64,000 bases of DNA. Origin: Methylobacterium oryzae. GTDB lineage: Bacteria > Pseudomonadota > Alphaproteobacteria > Rhizobiales > Beijerinckiaceae. Below, in pieces: positions 60,840 to 64,000 of this stretch; position 1 is the stretch's first letter; every line of letters begins with the position of its first letter. The DNA lies in assembly GCF_021398735.1 (NCBI RefSeq), contig NZ_CP090349.1, forward strand, positions 4,917,001 through 4,981,000. The letters are read 5' to 3'. The notes below the pieces were generated by a model. It saw only the letters and a program-made list of their open reading frames with translations, had not been told where the DNA came from and searched no databases. The position numbers were made by a program, and so were the translations under genes.

Positions 60840-61736
60840 CTATTCCAGCTCCGAGCTAAGCGATACAGACAGTTCTCTAGCGAGCCAGCGCGCGAAGATC
60901 CTCAGAGGTTCGCGCCGTCGCGATGATGGCGGAAAGACGAGATGGTGACCGGTGTAGTGGATATCCACTGACCGACCTGCAAGCGGTGCCACGAGGCGTC
61001 CGATCGTCATTTCCCGTTCCGCGAGACGCGTCGACTCCAGGGCGACGCCGAGGCCGTCGGCCGCTCCGGTCAATGCCAGGAAGCTGCGGTCGAAGCGCAG
61101 GGCTGCGGATGCCGGCGCCGTCAGGCCGTTCTTGTCGAACCAGTGCGGCCAGCGCACCAGTTTCGTGTCGCTCTGGATCAAGGGATGCCGGAACAGATCG
61201 GACGGCTTCTTGATCTGCTCTGCTCGCGACGGGTCGCAGAGCGGTGTCACCGTTTCAACGCCGAGAGGCATGCGCAGCAAGCCCTCGCCGCGCGGGGGGC
61301 CGTAGACGATATCGGCATCGAACTCGTCGTTGGTGAAGCGCGCGTAGTCCATGCCTGCGGCCAGTCGCACCTCCATCCCAGGATGGTCGCGCAGAAAACC
61401 CGACAGCCGGGGCGTCAGCCACTGTGCGGCAAAGCTCGGGGCGCAATGCAGGCGCAGCAATTGCGAGCCGCGCGTCGAGATCATGTCGAGCCCGCGATGC
61501 AGCTCGGCGAAAGCCCGGCTGACGTGGTCGAGGAGCGCCTCTCCCGCTGTCGTTGGCGCGATACCCTGCCCGACGCGCTCGAAGAGAGGCACGCCGAGCG
61601 ACTCCTCGAGCTTGCTCATGGCGTGGCTGACAGCGCTGGCCGAGAGGTTCAGCTCGCCGGCAGCCTCCTTGAAAGAGCGACGTCGCGCCGCTGCCTCGAA
61701 GATGCGGAACGCGGACAAAGGAAGATCCGAAGCCAT
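60840..61736 (-). CDS. LysR-family regulator, GcvA-like
   Basis: A 298-residue regulator. The N-terminal helix-turn-helix includes FRIFEAAARRRSFKEAAGELNLSASAVSHAMSKLE, and the pattern LFERVGQG and later SGFLRDHPGMEVRL resembles the GcvA branch. It is the first gene on the same strand as the SDR-transketolase-TRAP unit and very likely controls it. Confidence 0.85.
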   Translation of the reverse strand: MASDLPLSAFRIFEAAARRRSFKEAAGELNLSASAVSHAMSKLEESLGVPLFERVGQGIAPTTAGEALLDHVSRAFAELHRGLDMISTRGSQLLRLHCAPSFAAQWLTPRLSGFLRDHPGMEVRLAAGMDYARFTNDEFDADIVYGPPRGEGLLRMPLGVETVTPLCDPSRAEQIKKPSDLFRHPLIQSDTKLVRWPHWFDKNGLTAPASAALRFDRSFLALTGAADGLGVALESTRLAEREMTIGRLVAPLAGRSVDIHYTGHHLVFPPSSRRREPLRIFARWLARELSVSLSSELE

Positions 61737-62576
61737 GACGCTATCTTAAAGTCTTCCATTTTACGAGAGTATCGCATCGCCTATTTGCGAGCAGTTTCCT
61801 CACGATGCTTGATCTTGTTGCGCTGACTGCATCCGCGACAATGAATAACGCGTCACGATGCCCTACTCGCCTTATGACCGGTCGCCTTCCGGGTTGAGGG
61901 TCTAGGCATTCCATAGGGGCACCTGCCGCATGAGATGATGCGCCAGTGTCTGGTCGAAGCAACACCTATCGGACCGCTTCCCCTTCTGTCCGCGCGGGGA
62001 ACCAGCGCGCATCGGTCCAATCAGCAGGATCGAACCGGAGGCAGCATGTCCGCTTCGAGACGAAAGCGCGACATCCGATTGCGATCCTGAGCGGACAATC
62101 AGGACCGGCTCCGGCAGCCCGACACGGTCGTCGCGTTCCTCGCACGCCCACTTTTCTGGACGCGCTTCGGATCCGGGGACCGGTCGCGCGAAAATCCATG
62201 AGGCCGTACAAGCTGGACGAGGATAGACCGGGCTGCCCCTCGAACTCGGCTCGACTGGTATCGGTGACGCTGTACTCGACGTTCTCGAGATCAGTCGACC
62301 CGGTGGCGACGACCAAGCCGACCACCTACAGGCCACACAGGTAACCGCTCACCTGATAGAAGCGGCGTCGGTCTGAGCGAGCGTGCGGAGCCGGCAGAGG
62401 CTTGCAGGCGAGATCCGGCACATCGGCCGCGAGTCTATCGATCGTCAGCTCACCCGTCAGTGGAGATGGCGTGGTAGCCGCCGGCCATCCTGCCGATGAG
62501 CGGCCTCGCGTCGCGGCTCACACGCTGGTGACGTCGGGCGCGCTTCCGCGTCGTGAGGGGGCAAGAGCGCCCTCGA
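61737..62576. other. 840-bp gene-poor stretch
   Basis: No credible gene. Minus-strand frames at 61902-62336 and 61966-62325 overlap in two frames and neither shows a domain; the second starts with a fairly natural segment (MVGLVVATGSTDLENVEY) and might be a decayed gene. It contains the promoter of the LysR gene near 61750-61800, where the DNA is AT-richer. Confidence 0.4.
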
Positions 62577-63185
62577 TCAGTTCATCTTCCGGCGCCGGTC
62601 CTGCACCTCTTGCTGCGCAAGCTTCCGGCCCAGCGATATCAAGAGCGCGTCGGCCAGCGCTTTCAGAGCCGGATCTCGCAACTCCACAATCGCCTGCTGT
62701 GCGGCGATGGCGCGATCGGCGGCCCGGTCGAGCGCGGTTTCATCGGGGCGGCGCGTGCCCTCCGCGAAAGTGCCCTCGCTCATCCGCAGTGAGGTGATGT
62801 CCACGAGGATGCCGCCACCACCGACCGGTCGCCCCTGATGATCAGCGGTGAAGCGGCCTCGCGCCAGAACCCAGCGGGTCTGACGGTCGACCGAGATGAC
62901 CCTGTACTCGGTCAGGAAGGTGCTACCTTCGCCGGCGCTGCGCCGGATCAGATCGAGAACCCGCACCCGATCCTCGGGGTGTATGGCTTCGACGTATTGG
63001 GTCAGTGGAACGCCCGCCTCCGCCTGCTGCGGGTCGACATCGAAGAGCAGCGCCACGAAGGCGTCCGAGCGCGCGCAGTCCGTCGCCGCGTCCCACTCCC
63101 ACTGGCCGATGACGTCGAGTTCATCGAGCGCCGACTGAAATGCCTTCGGACACGTCTGACCGCCAAGGGATCGGGGCTTCGGCAC
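62577..63185 (-). CDS. PAS-domain protein
   Basis: A 202-residue protein with one PAS domain (residues ~20-130): GQWEWDAATDCARSDAFVALLFDVDPQQ at the start and YRVISVDRQTRWVLARGRF plus VGGGGILVDIT at the end, typical of PAS fold-3. A helical C-terminal part (DRAADRAIAAQQAIVELRD) follows without an output domain. It may work as a sensor partner for another protein. Alone on its strand. Confidence 0.75.
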   Translation of the reverse strand: MPKPRSLGGQTCPKAFQSALDELDVIGQWEWDAATDCARSDAFVALLFDVDPQQAEAGVPLTQYVEAIHPEDRVRVLDLIRRSAGEGSTFLTEYRVISVDRQTRWVLARGRFTADHQGRPVGGGGILVDITSLRMSEGTFAEGTRRPDETALDRAADRAIAAQQAIVELRDPALKALADALLISLGRKLAQQEVQDRRRKMN

Positions 63186-63355
63186 GCCGTACCTGCTCTC
63201 GCTGTTCGCTCACACCCATGTGACCTGTCGCACGACACAACCACAAAGGGCAAGCTTTGCGCTAGCACAACCGTTGCGCTTCACACGCATTCAAATAGAA
63301 TTTGAAACGGTATAACAGTGTACACGGCGCGTGCGGGACGCCGAGACGGAGGCCT

Positions 63356-63664
63356 ATGAGCAGCAAGACGCCGCCCCCCAGCGCCCTTCATCATGAGGAG
63401 GAATGCTGGGTCTCGACGCTTCGGCAACAGAGAACGGAACGGCTCCTGAGTCGTATCGCGGAAGCGGTGCAGGTGCCGCCCTCTGCGTTCTACAGGCCAC
63501 CGAACGCCGTCGATGCGGGAGCGTCCGCCGCGGCAATTCCGGTGGCCCCGGTCGCCAGCGACGCTGAGTGCGCGGAGTTGCTGGCCGCTTTCAATTTAGT
63601 CCGTGATCCTGAGGATCGACGCAGGCTCCTGGAGCTGATGCAGAAGACGGCCGAGCGCGCCTGA
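63356..63664 (+). CDS. Small regulator-tail-like protein, paralogue
   Basis: A 102-residue protein starting at ATG 63356 behind GGAGG. It has LLSRIAEAVQV-P-P-S-A-F, a Pro/Ala/Asp-rich linker, then ECAELLAAFNLVRDPEDRRRLLELM. The two conserved blocks match those of the gene at 39686-39916 in order and spacing. Like that one it has no helix-turn-helix. It may be the ligand or dimerisation tail of an XRE-type regulator. Confidence 0.55.
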   Translation: MSSKTPPPSALHHEEECWVSTLRQQRTERLLSRIAEAVQVPPSAFYRPPNAVDAGASAAAIPVAPVASDAECAELLAAFNLVRDPEDRRRLLELMQKTAERA

Positions 63665-63730
63665 GGCTGAACACCGGCCCTCCGCCCGGTGAGCCGATCG
63701 GGACGTCGCGACGTGGAATATGCGACCGCC

Positions 63731-64000
63731 TCAGAATCCGATCCGATCGGCCGCCTTCCTGAGCGCCGGCGATGGGCTGCCTATCCAGCTGGTGCGGCCG
63801 TTCTCATACAGCCGGCCCCACGCGCGCCGCCCGCCCGGCGCGAATATCACCTGAAGTTTATGGTCGAGGCAGTCGTGGACCTTGCACACGTCAGCGAGCA
63901 GGTAGGTTTCGCCATCCGCTTTTACTTCTCTGGAAGGTTGGGACGGTCCGTTCGACGTGCGGCTATAGGCCGTCACCCACTTCGGCACTGAAGGACCACT
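63731..64000 (-). CDS. Ivy-like lysozyme inhibitor, N-terminus beyond window
   Basis: The frame is open to the window edge on the minus strand, so the start and any signal peptide are not visible; a GTG at 63988 is only the first possible start within the window. The visible ~89 residues include the signature CKVHDC and, in order, DGETYLLADV, LQVIFAPGGRRAWGRL, which fit the Ivy family of periplasmic inhibitors of C-type lysozyme. It would protect peptidoglycan from host or environmental lysozymes. Confidence 0.7.
   Translation of the reverse strand, partial: SGPSVPKWVTAYSRTSNGPSQPSREVKADGETYLLADVCKVHDCLDHKLQVIFAPGGRRAWGRLYENGRTSWIGSPSPALRKAADRIGF

Overview
The window is GC-rich chromosomal DNA from an alphaproteobacterium, most likely Methylobacterium or a close relative in the Rhizobiales (inference). 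The support is the dnaA-rpsT neighbourhood, the type of AHL synthase and LuxR pair, a REP-like palindrome typical of these genomes, many LysR/TRAP/EAL genes, and strong codon bias that makes long antisense shadow frames. No database search was possible, so all names rest on motifs and overall resemblance.

Layout. (1) 1-11.5 kb is the distal half of a prophage or prophage remnant: the end of a large internal virion-like protein, a reverse-strand pair of small envelope genes (probable morons), a transglycosylase-like protein, a tail fibre with a collar domain, two related tail adaptor proteins, a repeat-bearing tail protein, a pectate-lyase-fold tail spike, and a lysis cassette (RlpA-like protein, GH24 endolysin, three small membrane proteins) ending at a strong terminator. 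No integrase, terminase or capsid gene is inside the window. (2) 11.5-16 kb is an AT-richer accessory patch: a HEPN-like protein, small unknown genes, a glycosyltransferase-like gene and a FemAB-like acyltransferase. (3) 16-31 kb is mostly core or peripheral metabolism: galE, tRNA-Pro(CGG), a phosphopantetheinyl transferase, an MFS carrier, ligA, an exonuclease fused to a SWIM zinc finger, threonine aldolase, an amino-acid binding protein with a divergent LysR gene, fadB-like and fadA-like beta-oxidation genes, an EAL protein and a DUF2059 protein. (4) 31-38 kb holds dnaA, rpsT, ccmB/ccmA, trmJ and icd.

(5) 38-40 kb is a quorum-sensing locus (luxR, luxI and a coupled 59-residue gene) with a small regulator-tail protein beside it. 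(6) 40-48 kb has a very large PodJ-like coiled-coil/Sel1 protein, an acyl-CoA dehydrogenase, a REP element, metY and several small genes, one apparently frameshifted. (7) 48-54 kb has a HerA-type ATPase overlapping a GGDEF-EAL enzyme, facing a secreted-type GH16 glucanase fused to a Hint autoprocessing domain. (8) 54-62 kb is a reverse-strand catabolic locus: LysR regulator, SDR dehydrogenase, two-subunit transketolase, then a TRAP transporter (DctP and a fused DctQM). (9) The right end has an 840-bp gene-poor stretch, a PAS protein, a second regulator-tail protein and the 3' part of an Ivy-like lysozyme inhibitor gene.

The most interesting items are the GH16-Hint fusion, the HerA/c-di-GMP gene pair, the two regulator-tail paralogues, the HEPN-like gene next to the prophage, the exonuclease-SWIM fusion, and the TRAP/split-transketolase locus.
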